Origin: a bacterium OM1 bin76
GTDB taxonomy: Bacteria; Actinomycetota; Acidimicrobiia; Spongiisociales; ZC4RG35
Direction: 5' to 3'
Assembly (NCBI GenBank): GCA_002238785.1
Contig: MPNA01000006.1
Coordinates: 62,001-126,000, forward strand
DNA: 64,000 nt
A model generated the notes under the pieces. It was not told where the DNA came from and searched no databases. It saw nothing but the letters and a program-made list of their open reading frames with translations. Each line of letters opens with the position of its first letter. Positions within the stretch are counted from its first letter, which is position 1. The translations under genes were made by a program, and so were the position numbers. This document shows, in pieces, positions 17,777 through 26,081 of the stretch.

Positions 17777-18253
17777 ATGCCCCCGCGAGCCAGTGCCGGA
17801 TTGCTCATCTACCGCCGCGGGGCCTCCGGTGCTCTGGAGGTGCTACTAGGCCACTACGGAGGACCGTTTTGGGCTCGCCGTGACCGGGGTGCCTGGACCG
17901 TATTCAAGGGAAGAGGCCACCAAGGGGAAACTCCCTTGGAAACTGCCATCCGGGAATTCGAGGAAGAGACCGGATGGGAGGCGCCACCGGATCCATGGCT
18001 GTCGCTGCCTCAAGTCAAGGCTGCAAACCAGGTGATGACCATCTGGGCAGTAGAAGCAGATTTCGATCCGGCCGCGCTGCGCCCCGGGATGTTCTCCATG
18101 GAATGGCCGCTTCGTTCCGGGAAGTTCCGAGAGTTCCCCGAAATCGACCGTGCCCAATGGTTTTCCATACCCGAGGCCCGCATCAAGATGCCGGCCAGCC
18201 AGACAGTGCTGCTGGACTACCTCGCCGAAGGCCTCCGCCGCCCTCGGGGGTGA
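17777..18253 (+). CDS. NUDIX hydrolase
   Basis: Protein of 158 residues with a complete Nudix box at about residues 42-64 (pattern G-x5-E-x7-REFEEETGW). It therefore hydrolyses a nucleoside diphosphate linked to another group, using Mg2+. The N-terminal ASAGLLIYRR and HYGGPFWARRDRGAWTVFKG resemble the actinobacterial MutT-like/diadenosine-polyphosphate group; the exact substrate is unknown. ATG 17777 is chosen because the upstream in-frame extension runs through the HAD remnant and is not conserved-looking. Confidence 0.9.
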   Translation: MPPRASAGLLIYRRGASGALEVLLGHYGGPFWARRDRGAWTVFKGRGHQGETPLETAIREFEEETGWEAPPDPWLSLPQVKAANQVMTIWAVEADFDPAALRPGMFSMEWPLRSGKFREFPEIDRAQWFSIPEARIKMPASQTVLLDYLAEGLRRPRG

Positions 18254-18344
18254 TCGAATGACTCGCTCTGTCTCCGCTATAGGACAAGTCCGAGCCGCGG
18301 TCGAACTTCTTGTCATGACGGCATATCGCTGAAGCTGTCCCTGA

Positions 18345-18605
18345 AGGCTGTCAGGTAGAGACCGGGACTTCTTGATCGCGATGCTGGAAGATCCAACCGA
18401 GACATCTGTCTCCGACATCGCGACGCGAGCAGGCATGAGCGCCATGCAGGTCAGCGCCTACCGGAGTCGATTGATCAACAAGGGGATGATCGCGCCGAAG
18501 CGCTATGGGTATGTGGCCTTCGTCCACTCTGGTGTTCGGCGTTGGCTGGCCCAGCGGGTGGAAGAAGAAAGCAACCAGTGGGAACAACCTCGTTGGTCTT
18601 TGTAA
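18345..18605 (+). pseudogene. C-terminal fragment of an AAA-type ATPase (winged-helix tail)
   Basis: The frame is open from about 18345 after a stop and reads [36 protein letters not shown] and [24 protein letters not shown]. This is the winged-helix C-terminus typical of archaeal-type AAA ATPases (ATP-binding proteins of several hundred residues). No P-loop or preceding body is present. The stretch 18254-18344 has only a 24-codon ORF. It is most simply the tail of a deleted gene; a functional 70-residue DNA-binding protein from TTG 18372 or ATG 18381 is the alternative. Confidence 0.6.
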
Positions 18606-18616
18606 AATCCACAGAC

Positions 18617-19021
18617 ATGAGCGAAGAAACTGCCCTCCCCCGGACCGAAGCTGAGTGGCGGGAGCGACTGGATCCCAACCAATACCAGGTACTAAGAGAA
18701 GGGGGCACGGAGTACCCCTTCAGCGGCGACTACTGGAACACCAAGACACCCGGGGTCTATGCCTGTGCGGGGTGCGGGATGGAGTTGTTTGACTCCGACA
18801 CCAAGTACGACTCCGGCACCGGCTGGCCTTCCTTCTGGGAAGCTATGGATCCCGAACGCATCGAAACCCGCGTCGACACCTCACACGGCATGGTCCGCAC
18901 CGAAGTGCTCTGCAAACAGTGCGGCGGACACCTCGGGCACGTCTTCCCGGACGGCCCGGGTCCGGCTGGAATGAGGTATTGCCTCAACTCCTGTTCGTTG
19001 GATCTGAAGCCCACCGACTAG
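18617..19021 (+). CDS. msrB: Peptide-methionine (R)-S-oxide reductase MsrB
   Basis: Protein of 134 residues. It repairs methionine-R-sulfoxide in proteins using thioredoxin. Seen: zinc ligands Cys50/Cys53 (CAGC) and Cys99/Cys102 (CKQC), [24 protein letters not shown], and the catalytic Cys122 in [12 protein letters not shown]. An additional Cys126 sits where Ala is usual. Start ATG 18617 gives the standard N-terminus. The upstream frame runs through the ATPase remnant and is not used. Confidence 0.96.
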   Translation: MSEETALPRTEAEWRERLDPNQYQVLREGGTEYPFSGDYWNTKTPGVYACAGCGMELFDSDTKYDSGTGWPSFWEAMDPERIETRVDTSHGMVRTEVLCKQCGGHLGHVFPDGPGPAGMRYCLNSCSLDLKPTD

Positions 19022-19025
19022 GACG

Positions 19026-19046
19026 ATCGGCCTCCCAGAGGTCGAT
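19026..19046 (+). terminator. Hairpin after msrB
   Basis: Nine-bp stem (ATCGGCCTC / GAGGTCGAT, one G-T pair) with a 3-nt loop, followed by TTGATAATT, 4 nt after the msrB stop codon. It abuts the dnaK promoter. Confidence 0.4.
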
Positions 19047-19075
19047 TTGATAATTCAGTATTGCGGAAATATGAT
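19047..19075 (+). promoter_or_regulatory. Sigma-70-type promoter of the dnaK operon
   Basis: TTGATA (19047-19052), a 17-bp spacer and TATGAT (19070-19075) are close to the vegetative consensus with ideal spacing. The predicted transcript would start near 19082, about 95 nt before dnaK. Confidence 0.7.
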
Positions 19076-19087
19076 AGCCCCTTTGTT

Positions 19088-19111
19088 AGGTTGTAATAAG
19101 TAGAACAACCT
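19088..19111. promoter_or_regulatory. Inverted repeat just downstream of the dnaK promoter, candidate operator
   Basis: AGGTTGT and ACAACCT arms are separated by 10 nt, right after the predicted transcription start. The HspR consensus HAIR (CTTGAGT-N7-ACTCAAG) and CIRCE are not present in this upstream region. This repeat is therefore a candidate binding site for the HspR encoded in the same operon, or a leader hairpin. Confidence 0.4.
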
Positions 19112-19175
19112 TGCGGACCCTCCCCTCGGTGGGCTGGGACCGCGCTTCAATCGAAACAATGGAGGAGCAATCGAT

Positions 19176-20999
19176 ATGGCATCCGCAGTCGGAATAGACC
19201 TCGGAACCACCAACAGTGTGATCGCTGCCCTGGATGGCGCCGATCCGGTAATCATCGCCAACGCCGAGGGGTCTCGCACCACACCCTCGGTGGTGGCATT
19301 CAAAGACGGGGACATCCTAGTGGGAGAGGTGGCCAAGCGACAGGCCATCACCAATCCCGATTTCACAGTCCGCTCGGTGAAGAGAGAGATGGGCACCAAC
19401 TGGTCCATCAAGGTAGACCAGAAGACCTATCGGGCGCAGGAGATCGCGGCCCGGGTGTTACTCAAGCTGAAGCGGGACGCCGAGGCTTACCTGGGCGAGA
19501 CCGTGACCGACGCGGTTGTCACTGTCCCTGCCTACTTCAACGACGCGCAACGGCAGGCCACCAAGGAGGCGGGGGTGATCGCCGGGCTGAATGTGCTCCG
19601 CATAATCAACGAGCCGACTGCCGCCTCCCTTGCCTACGGCCTCGACAAGGAGAACGATCAGACCATTCTGGTGTTCGACCTGGGTGGTGGGACCTTCGAT
19701 GTCTCCATTCTTGAGATCGGCGAAGGGGTATTTGAAGTGAAGTCGACCAGCGGCGACACCAATCTTGGTGGCGATGACTGGGACCAGGCCATCATCGACT
19801 GGTTGAACAACCGATTCCAGGCAGAGCACGGCGTTGATCTCTCCGCCGATCGGATGGCAGTCCAGCGACTTCGCGAAGCTGCCGAGAAAGCCAAGATCGA
19901 GCTTTCAACCGTGGCAGAGACGGAGGTGAACCTTCCCTTCGTAACCGCCACGTCGGCCGGGCCGTTGCATCTGCAGTACAAGCTGACCCGTTCAGAATTC
20001 CAAAGGCTGTCCGAGCCACTGCTCAAGCGTTTGGAGAGGCCTTTCCTCTCTGCCATCAAGGACGCCGGCATCAAGACCTCCGAAATCGACCATGTCGTAT
20101 TGGTGGGAGGATCCACCCGCATGCCCGCCGTTCAAGAGTTGGTGGAGAGACTCTCCGGCCGGACACCCCATCGCGGAGTGAATCCCGACGAGGTGGTGGC
20201 CGCCGGCGCCGCCATCCAGGCCGGTGTGCTGAAGGGCGAGGTCAAAGATGTGCTGTTGCTGGACGTCACCCCTCTGACCTTGGGCGTGGAGACCAAGGGT
20301 GCAGTGATGACCAAGATGATCGAGCGCAACACCACCATCCCCACCCGCCGGTCAGAGACCTTCACCACTGCTGAAAGTAACCAGTCTTCGGTGGAGATAC
20401 ATGTCCTGCAGGGAGAGCGCGCCATGGCCATGGACAACAAGAGCCTCGGCAAGTTCCTTCTGACCGGGATTCCGCCCGCCCCGATGGGAGTCCCCCAGAT
20501 CGAAGTCACTTTCGACATCGACGCCAACGGGATAGTCAACGTCTCCGCCAAGGACCTGGCCACCGGCAAGGAACAGGCAATGACCATCACGGGAGGAACC
20601 GCGCTGGAACGGGACGAGATCGACGAAATGGTGCAAGACGCCGAGCAGTACGAGGAAGAGGACAGCCGCAAGCGGGAAGCCGTCGAGACCCGCAACCAGG
20701 CCGACCAACTGGTCCATCAGACCGAGAAACTCATGGAGGAACAGAAAGAGCAATTGACCGAGGAGGAGAAGTCCTCCTTGGAAGCGGCTCTTTCGGACCT
20801 GAAGGCAGTGCTGGAGGACCAGAACGCCGATTCGGCTGCGGTGCGCGAAAAGATGGATGCTCTGATCGCCGCCAGCCAGCAGATGGCGACCCGCCTCTAC
20901 CAGGAGGCCGCCGCCCAGGCTGAGCAGAGCGACGAAGGCCCCGATGACGACGATGATGACGTGGTGGAAGCCGAGATCATCGAGGACGAGGACCAGTAA
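19176..20999 (+). CDS. dnaK: Molecular chaperone DnaK (Hsp70)
   Basis: Protein of 607 residues, full length. Seen: nucleotide-binding motifs [12 protein letters not shown] (residues about 6-17), [12 protein letters not shown] and [14 protein letters not shown]. The substrate-binding domain contains [12 protein letters not shown] and the C-terminus is acidic ([18 protein letters not shown]). It folds proteins in an ATP cycle driven by DnaJ and GrpE encoded next to it. Start ATG 19176 follows GGAGGAGC. First gene of a four-gene operon ending in hspR, an organisation typical of actinobacteria. Confidence 0.98.
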   Translation: MASAVGIDLGTTNSVIAALDGADPVIIANAEGSRTTPSVVAFKDGDILVGEVAKRQAITNPDFTVRSVKREMGTNWSIKVDQKTYRAQEIAARVLLKLKRDAEAYLGETVTDAVVTVPAYFNDAQRQATKEAGVIAGLNVLRIINEPTAASLAYGLDKENDQTILVFDLGGGTFDVSILEIGEGVFEVKSTSGDTNLGGDDWDQAIIDWLNNRFQAEHGVDLSADRMAVQRLREAAEKAKIELSTVAETEVNLPFVTATSAGPLHLQYKLTRSEFQRLSEPLLKRLERPFLSAIKDAGIKTSEIDHVVLVGGSTRMPAVQELVERLSGRTPHRGVNPDEVVAAGAAIQAGVLKGEVKDVLLLDVTPLTLGVETKGAVMTKMIERNTTIPTRRSETFTTAESNQSSVEIHVLQGERAMAMDNKSLGKFLLTGIPPAPMGVPQIEVTFDIDANGIVNVSAKDLATGKEQAMTITGGTALERDEIDEMVQDAEQYEEEDSRKREAVETRNQADQLVHQTEKLMEEQKEQLTEEEKSSLEAALSDLKAVLEDQNADSAAVREKMDALIAASQQMATRLYQEAAAQAEQSDEGPDDDDDDVVEAEIIEDEDQ

Positions 21000-21002
21000 G
21001 AA

Positions 21003-21617
21003 GTGGACAATTCTCAGGACTCCGCCTCCGATGCCGATCCCGGAGTGGAGACGGTGGCGGCCGCAGAGGTGGAGGTCCTTCTAGAACAGGACCCGGAGGA
21101 CTCCCCCGAGGCTGTGAAAGGGGCGGCTGATCCCGCCGAGGAACTCGCCCAAGCGCTTGAGGATCTCCGTGCGGCGGAGCAGCGAGCCGACGCCTCTCAC
21201 CAGTCCTACCTGCGGGCGGTGGCTGACCTCGACAACTACCGCAAACGGATGCGGCGAGAGCAGGGTGCTATCGCGTCGCGGGCATCGGGACAGACTGTCG
21301 TGTCGCTGCTTCCCGTCCTGGACAGTTTCGACGCTGCCCTGGTCTTGGAGGTCTCTTCCGAAGAGGACCAGAACGTTCTGTCGGGAATGAGGGCAACCTA
21401 TGACCTGATGATGGGCACCTTGCAAAACCAGGGCCTTGAGATCATCCCCACCGCCGGGGAGGAGTTCTCTCCCGAAGTCCACGAGCCGATCAATGCTCCT
21501 CCACCGGGAGACGGAGAGTTGGTCGTGGCGAACGAAGTCCGGCGGGGGTATCGGTTGAAGGGTCGGCTCCTGCGGGCATCCCTGGTGATGGTGACCAGAA
21601 GGAGCGAATCCGAGTAG
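21003..21617 (+). CDS. grpE: Nucleotide exchange factor GrpE
   Basis: Protein of 204 residues, starting with GTG 21003 only 3 nt after dnaK. It has an acidic disordered N-terminus (about 1-50), a coiled-coil (about 50-100, ending YLRAVADLDNYRKRMRRE) and the conserved C-terminal beta domain (LVVANEVRRGYRLKGRLLRASLVMV). It releases ADP from DnaK. Confidence 0.96.
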   Translation: MDNSQDSASDADPGVETVAAAEVEVLLEQDPEDSPEAVKGAADPAEELAQALEDLRAAEQRADASHQSYLRAVADLDNYRKRMRREQGAIASRASGQTVVSLLPVLDSFDAALVLEVSSEEDQNVLSGMRATYDLMMGTLQNQGLEIIPTAGEEFSPEVHEPINAPPPGDGELVVANEVRRGYRLKGRLLRASLVMVTRRSESE

Positions 21618-22733
21618 ATGAATCGCGACTGGGTAGACAAGGACTTCTACCGGACCCTCGGGGTTGCCAAGTCCAATTCGGCTGAGGAGATAAAGCGCGC
21701 CTATCGGAAGTTGGCCCGCCAATACCATCCCGATGCCAATCCCGGCGACGAGAGCAAGGCGGAGAAGTTCAAAGGAATCTCCGAGGCCTACTCGATCCTG
21801 TCCGATCCCGAACGGCGCAAGGAATACGACGAGGTCCGCCGAGTGGTCGACTCGGGTGGCTACCGCCACTTTCCAGGCGCGGGCCAAGGCGCCCCTTTCG
21901 GCGGTCAGGTCAATCTCGAAGACCTGCTGGGTGGATTCGGCGGGTTCGGCGACCTGTTCGGCCAGGGTGGCCAGCAAGCCAGGTCCGGAAAGGGAGACGA
22001 TCTCTCCGCCAGCCTCCGACTCACCTTCGAAGAAGCCCTGGAAGGGGTTACCCGCTCGATTGCCGTGAAAGGACAAGCGTCCTGTCTGGACTGCCGGGGA
22101 ACCGGGGCTCGGGCAGGTACTGTCCCCGAGACCTGCCCAACCTGCGCAGGCAGAGGCGCCACCGTCCAGGACCAAGGGCCCTTCTCTTTCAGCCGACCAT
22201 GTCATCAGTGTCAGGGATCGGGACGGTTGATCAGAAATCCTTGCCCGAAGTGCCGCGGCTCCGGGGTCCGTCACCGCACACGGAAGGTGAGAGTAAAGAT
22301 TCCGCCCGGAGTCAAGGACGGAGGCAAGATCAGGATCCGAGGTAGGGGCGCCCCCGGCCGATCAGGCGGCCCTCCCGGAGACCTGGTGGTGCAGGTCGAA
22401 GTTGAACCTCACCCGTTCTTCGTGAGGAACGGCAAGAATCTCAACCTGGTGCTGCCCCTTACCTACACGGAAGCCATCTTGGGCGCCACCCTGGAGATCC
22501 CCACCCTGCACGGATCCGTGAAACTACGGGTACCGCCTGGAACTCCCAACGGAAAGACGTTCCGGGTCCGGGGAGGAGGGGTCCCCACCCGGAAGGGCAA
22601 GGCGGGCGACCTGCTGGTGGAAGCCAGGGTGGAGATTCCCAAGCGTGTCAACCGCAAGCAAAGACAACTGCTGGAAAGCCTCGCTGAACTGGAGCGCAAA
22701 GATATACGCTCACACTTTGAGGTGAACAAATGA
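21618..22733 (+). CDS. dnaJ: Co-chaperone DnaJ
   Basis: Protein of 371 residues. J-domain (residues about 8-73) with HPD in YHPDAN, then a Gly/Phe region. The zinc-binding region has four CxxCxGxG repeats (CLDCRGTG, CPTCAGRG, CHQCQGSG, CPKCRGSG), followed by the C-terminal substrate-binding domains. It stimulates DnaK ATPase. ATG 21618 immediately follows the grpE stop. Confidence 0.97.
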   Translation: MNRDWVDKDFYRTLGVAKSNSAEEIKRAYRKLARQYHPDANPGDESKAEKFKGISEAYSILSDPERRKEYDEVRRVVDSGGYRHFPGAGQGAPFGGQVNLEDLLGGFGGFGDLFGQGGQQARSGKGDDLSASLRLTFEEALEGVTRSIAVKGQASCLDCRGTGARAGTVPETCPTCAGRGATVQDQGPFSFSRPCHQCQGSGRLIRNPCPKCRGSGVRHRTRKVRVKIPPGVKDGGKIRIRGRGAPGRSGGPPGDLVVQVEVEPHPFFVRNGKNLNLVLPLTYTEAILGATLEIPTLHGSVKLRVPPGTPNGKTFRVRGGGVPTRKGKAGDLLVEARVEIPKRVNRKQRQLLESLAELERKDIRSHFEVNK

Positions 22734-23182
22734 GCCGTCGTCAAGAAGCCGTGTTCGTCATATCGGTGGCAGCCCGGCTGTCGGGGATGCATCCTCAAAC
22801 CTTGCGGATCTATGAGCGCCGCGGCTTGGTGGCGCCATATCGCACCGAGGGTGGGACTCGTCGCTATTCCCAACAGGACATCGACCGGCTGCTATTGATC
22901 AGCGAACTAACCTCAGCCGGCCTCAACCTGGAGGGAGTCAGGATGGTCATAGAACTCCAGGATGAGATGTCGGCCATGCGAAAGGAGCACAAGAGGGGTC
23001 GGCGCCAACGGGAACTTCTGGCCAGCACCGCCGGCCGGGCGGCCCAATTGGAGGCTGAAAACGAACGACTGAGAGCCAAGATACGGGAACTGGACGACCG
23101 GTTGGGCGCCGTCTCCGGCGAGTTGGAAGGTTTGCGCCGCATCTACTACCACAACTTTCCCGGTCCGGCCAAAAGCGATTAG
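22730..23182 (+). CDS. hspR: MerR-family heat-shock repressor HspR
   Basis: Protein of 150 residues. The winged-helix MerR DNA-binding domain is at about residues 9-78 (VAARLSGMHPQTLRIYERRGLV), followed by a charged coiled-coil (85-140). In actinobacteria HspR with DnaK as co-repressor represses the dnaK operon. Its ATG overlaps the dnaJ stop (ATGA). The expected HAIR operator is not visible upstream of dnaK; see the inverted repeat at 19088-19111. Confidence 0.94.
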   Translation: MSRRQEAVFVISVAARLSGMHPQTLRIYERRGLVAPYRTEGGTRRYSQQDIDRLLLISELTSAGLNLEGVRMVIELQDEMSAMRKEHKRGRRQRELLASTAGRAAQLEAENERLRAKIRELDDRLGAVSGELEGLRRIYYHNFPGPAKSD

Positions 23183-23201
23183 CGGCTAATCTGGATGTCT
23201 C

Positions 23202-23483
23202 GTGAGTGACTTTTATCGAGGAACCCTGCGGGTGATGGACCCCAACGGATTCCTGTTGGACATCGGGGCGGCCGATTTACAGATTGACGACCCCGAACGC
23301 AAGACTTGGAACGGTCATTTGACCGTTTTCAAGGGTTCCTGCATCGACCGCAAAAGCCTTACCTCTCTGGTAGAGACCCGAGACGGGACCCGGTCGCTGG
23401 CTCAAATCAGCCCCGCCACCGGCTTGGAACGCGGTCGGTTCATCACGATGAACGTGGTGGGCCTGGGCAAGGCTCCCTTCTAG
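23202..23483 (+). CDS. Small hypothetical protein (93 residues)
   Basis: Starts at GTG 23202, 19 nt after hspR on the same strand, so it may be read with the chaperone operon. The sequence (YRGTLRVMDPNGFLLDIGAADLQIDD, WNGHLTVFKGSCIDRKSLTSLVETRDGTR, FITMNVVGLGKAPF at intervals) looks like a single beta-rich domain without signal peptide or membrane segment. I do not recognise a family. Confidence 0.65.
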   Translation: MSDFYRGTLRVMDPNGFLLDIGAADLQIDDPERKTWNGHLTVFKGSCIDRKSLTSLVETRDGTRSLAQISPATGLERGRFITMNVVGLGKAPF

Positions 23484-23513
23484 TCACCGAGTCCTGACCG
23501 GACGCTGATCTTC

Positions 23514-23537
23514 CCGCACCTCGTTGACGCGGTGCGG
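23514..23537. terminator. Hairpin between convergent genes
   Basis: CCGCACC / GGTGCGG arms with a 10-nt loop, in the 60-bp gap where the small hypothetical gene and the SLH-propeller gene converge. Probable bidirectional stop; no T-run. Confidence 0.4.
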
Positions 23538-23546
23538 CAGGTCGGG

Positions 23547-26024
23547 TCACTCCCCCGCCGGCATCCAGGTGGGATCCCGGTCGTCGTAGTCGTTGTGAGT
23601 GAGTTGCACCGGGTGGCCTCTATCAGCATCGACCACAAAAATCTCATTATCACCGTCGCCATCGCCGGTGAAGGCAAGCAGGAAGCCGTCCGGCGACCAG
23701 GCCGGTTCCCGGTCCGTGGCTTGGTTGTGAGTTAGTTGCCGCACATTGCTGCCGTCGGCGTACATCACAAAGATCTCATCATCGCCATCGCGGTCGCTGA
23801 CGAAAGCAAGCCGGTATCCATCGGGGGACCACACCGGTTCCTTATCGTCCGCATGATTGTCGGTGACCTGTTGCAGATTGGCGCCATCAGCGTCCATGAC
23901 AAAGATCTCATCATCACCAAGGAGACTGCGAACGAACGCTACTCGAGTCCGATCGGGGGACCACACCATCTGCTTGGCGCGGCTGTAGTTGTTGTCCGCC
24001 ACCATTTGCAGATCCTCCCCGTCGGCGCCCACCGTAAACATCCCCGAGTCTCGACCTCGAGCATTCGCGAAATAGATCTCGGCGCTATCCGACGACCATG
24101 TCATGCCTTCTATCGAAGTGCGGTCGTCGGTGATCTGTCGAACGTACCTACCCTCAACACCCACCACGAAGATCTCCAGGTCGAGGCCTCTCCCCCGACT
24201 GGTGAAGGCAAGTGTGGAACTGTCCGGCGACCAGATCGGATCAAACACGTGATTGTCATTATCGGTTATCTGGTAAGGGGTGCCTCCGGTCGGATCCACC
24301 ACCAGAACCTCGCTGTCCCCACCCCGGCTACCTAGAAAAGCAATCCGCTCACCGTTGGGAGACCACACCGGCCCAGTGTCATTGACGTTGTTATAGGTGA
24401 GTTGTTGCTGATTGGTACCGTCGCTATTCATCACAAAAACTTCGGTTTGGTAGGTGCGATTGAAGGCAATGGTCTTGCCGTCCGGCGACCAGGCCGGGTT
24501 CCTCTCCTCGATGTGGTTGTTGGTGAGTCGCCGCTGCTCGCCCCCATTGACGTCGACGACGAATATCTCCGAGTCACCGCCCAAGACACCCCGATAGGCC
24601 AGAAATCTTCCGTCCGGGGACCACACAGGATCCCTGTCAGAGATGGAGTCCTCGGTTATCTGCTCTTGGTTGTCGCCATCCGCATCCACTACGAAGATCT
24701 CTCCATGCAAGGAGAAGGCAATCCGTTTGCTGTCAGGCGACCACGCCGGATAGGCGCCGTGTATCAGCAAACGCTGGTTTCCACCGTTTGCATCCATCAA
24801 GAAAATGTCTGAATGGCTGTAGAAGGCGATGGTTGCACCGTCAGGAGACCAGGCCAAAGCCCAATCGCTGTAGTCGTTGTCGGTGATTTGTCGATCGTCG
24901 GAACCGTCGACATTCGCCAGGTAGATCTCGGCGTTGCGATTGCCTTGAGGATGACTGTGATAGGCGATTCGCTCACCGTCAGGAGACCACACCAGGAAGT
25001 CATCGATGGAACGCCCCTGGGTGAGTCGGCGCCTATCCCCGCCATCGGCGTCCATGACAAAGAGATCTCCCATAGAGACAAAAGCGACTGCGGCGCCATC
25101 AGGGGACCAGGCGGGAAGCCGACCGCTGGCAAGGTGGTGCTTCTCATTCCCAGCAACATCAATCACAAAAATCTCACCGCGGCTGTGCAACGCGATGCGA
25201 GAACCGTCCGGCGACCACGCCGGATCCTCGCCGTGGACCAGTATCCGCTGGTTGCCTCCGTCAGCGTCCACCAGCACTATGTCATCATCCAGGCCCCTTT
25301 CGTCGTACCTTGTGAAAGCGATTCGCATCGGGACTTGGTCGCTTCCGATCACCTCGTCGAAAGTCGGCGAGGGAACCAGACCGAGTGCCCGAGCCAGGAA
25401 AGCAGCCATCTCTGCGCGGGTCACCGCCGCCTCAGGACAGAACTTGACCGGGTCCGCGGAACAGCCCACCGTGATATTGGCAGCCGCAATGGAGTTGATG
25501 TCGGCGGCGTGATCGCTCTGTGCCGTGTCTACGAACCCTGCATCGGCAGCCGCTGCCAAGCCCAGAGCGCGGGTAAGGAATGTAGCCATCTGGCCCCGGG
25601 TAACCGGGGCTTGGGGACAGAACCGATCCGGATCGGTGGCACATCCCCGAGTAATGCCCAATTCGGCCAACCGATCCACATGAGGCGCCCACCACTGGCC
25701 GGTGTCCACGTCGGTGAACCGTGATGTGGCTAGGGCGGCAGGTTCGGCCTCGTCTGTTGCTCGGATCAGCCAAACCGCCACCGTCCACCGGTCTATGTCG
25801 TCGTCCGGACAGAACGCATCCTCACCGCAATCCGTGGCATCGAGAATTCCCAGGGCCGCCAGAGCATCGATGGCCGGCTCGTGGACCCTGCCGTCGTCAT
25901 CGGCAAAAGCGTTGGATGACCCCGCTCCCACCGGACCCAAAAGCCCTATGAGCAGGGCGCCCATTGCCAATGCGACCGATGAGACACGCCATCGGACCCA
26001 CCCTGCCACAGTTGTAAATGTCAT
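23547..26024 (-). CDS. Exported SLH-domain protein with 14-repeat TolB/PD40 beta-propeller
   Basis: Protein of 825 residues. Signal peptide (hydrophobic segment about 16-40, ending near NAFA). Three SLH-like modules (about 48-225; motifs CPDDDIDRWTVAVWL, CPQAPVTRGQMATFLTRAL, CPEAAVTRAEMAAFLARAL). Fourteen repeats of about 40 residues follow, each with a W-S-P-D-G-type turn and a preceding I-F-V-M/V-D-A-D-G strand. These are PD40/TolB-type propeller blades; 14 suggests two seven-bladed propellers or one large one. Such proteins are surface-attached binding or scaffold proteins; the ligand is unknown. It is paralogous to the gene 57 bp upstream and probably co-transcribed with it. Confidence 0.9.
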   Translation of the reverse strand: MTFTTVAGWVRWRVSSVALAMGALLIGLLGPVGAGSSNAFADDDGRVHEPAIDALAALGILDATDCGEDAFCPDDDIDRWTVAVWLIRATDEAEPAALATSRFTDVDTGQWWAPHVDRLAELGITRGCATDPDRFCPQAPVTRGQMATFLTRALGLAAAADAGFVDTAQSDHAADINSIAAANITVGCSADPVKFCPEAAVTRAEMAAFLARALGLVPSPTFDEVIGSDQVPMRIAFTRYDERGLDDDIVLVDADGGNQRILVHGEDPAWSPDGSRIALHSRGEIFVIDVAGNEKHHLASGRLPAWSPDGAAVAFVSMGDLFVMDADGGDRRRLTQGRSIDDFLVWSPDGERIAYHSHPQGNRNAEIYLANVDGSDDRQITDNDYSDWALAWSPDGATIAFYSHSDIFLMDANGGNQRLLIHGAYPAWSPDSKRIAFSLHGEIFVVDADGDNQEQITEDSISDRDPVWSPDGRFLAYRGVLGGDSEIFVVDVNGGEQRRLTNNHIEERNPAWSPDGKTIAFNRTYQTEVFVMNSDGTNQQQLTYNNVNDTGPVWSPNGERIAFLGSRGGDSEVLVVDPTGGTPYQITDNDNHVFDPIWSPDSSTLAFTSRGRGLDLEIFVVGVEGRYVRQITDDRTSIEGMTWSSDSAEIYFANARGRDSGMFTVGADGEDLQMVADNNYSRAKQMVWSPDRTRVAFVRSLLGDDEIFVMDADGANLQQVTDNHADDKEPVWSPDGYRLAFVSDRDGDDEIFVMYADGSNVRQLTHNQATDREPAWSPDGFLLAFTGDGDGDNEIFVVDADRGHPVQLTHNDYDDRDPTWMPAGE
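23550..25346 (-). repeat. Fourteen about-120-bp coding repeats (propeller blades)
   Basis: DNA-level reflection of the protein repeats: a 12-20 bp core around the W-S-P-D-G codons recurs every 120-130 bp, with diverged sequence between. These produce many long antisense open frames that are not genes. Confidence 0.85.
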
Positions 26025-26081
26025 TCACCGCTCCCTATGGACTGGACAGCTACCGGGCGATCAAAACCCACCGGTATTCGG

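Noticed and set aside
19022-19176. HAIR or CIRCE operator upstream of dnaK
   Set aside because: Neither CTTGAGT-N7-ACTCAAG nor the CIRCE repeat is found; only the unrelated AGGTTGT/ACAACCT repeat.
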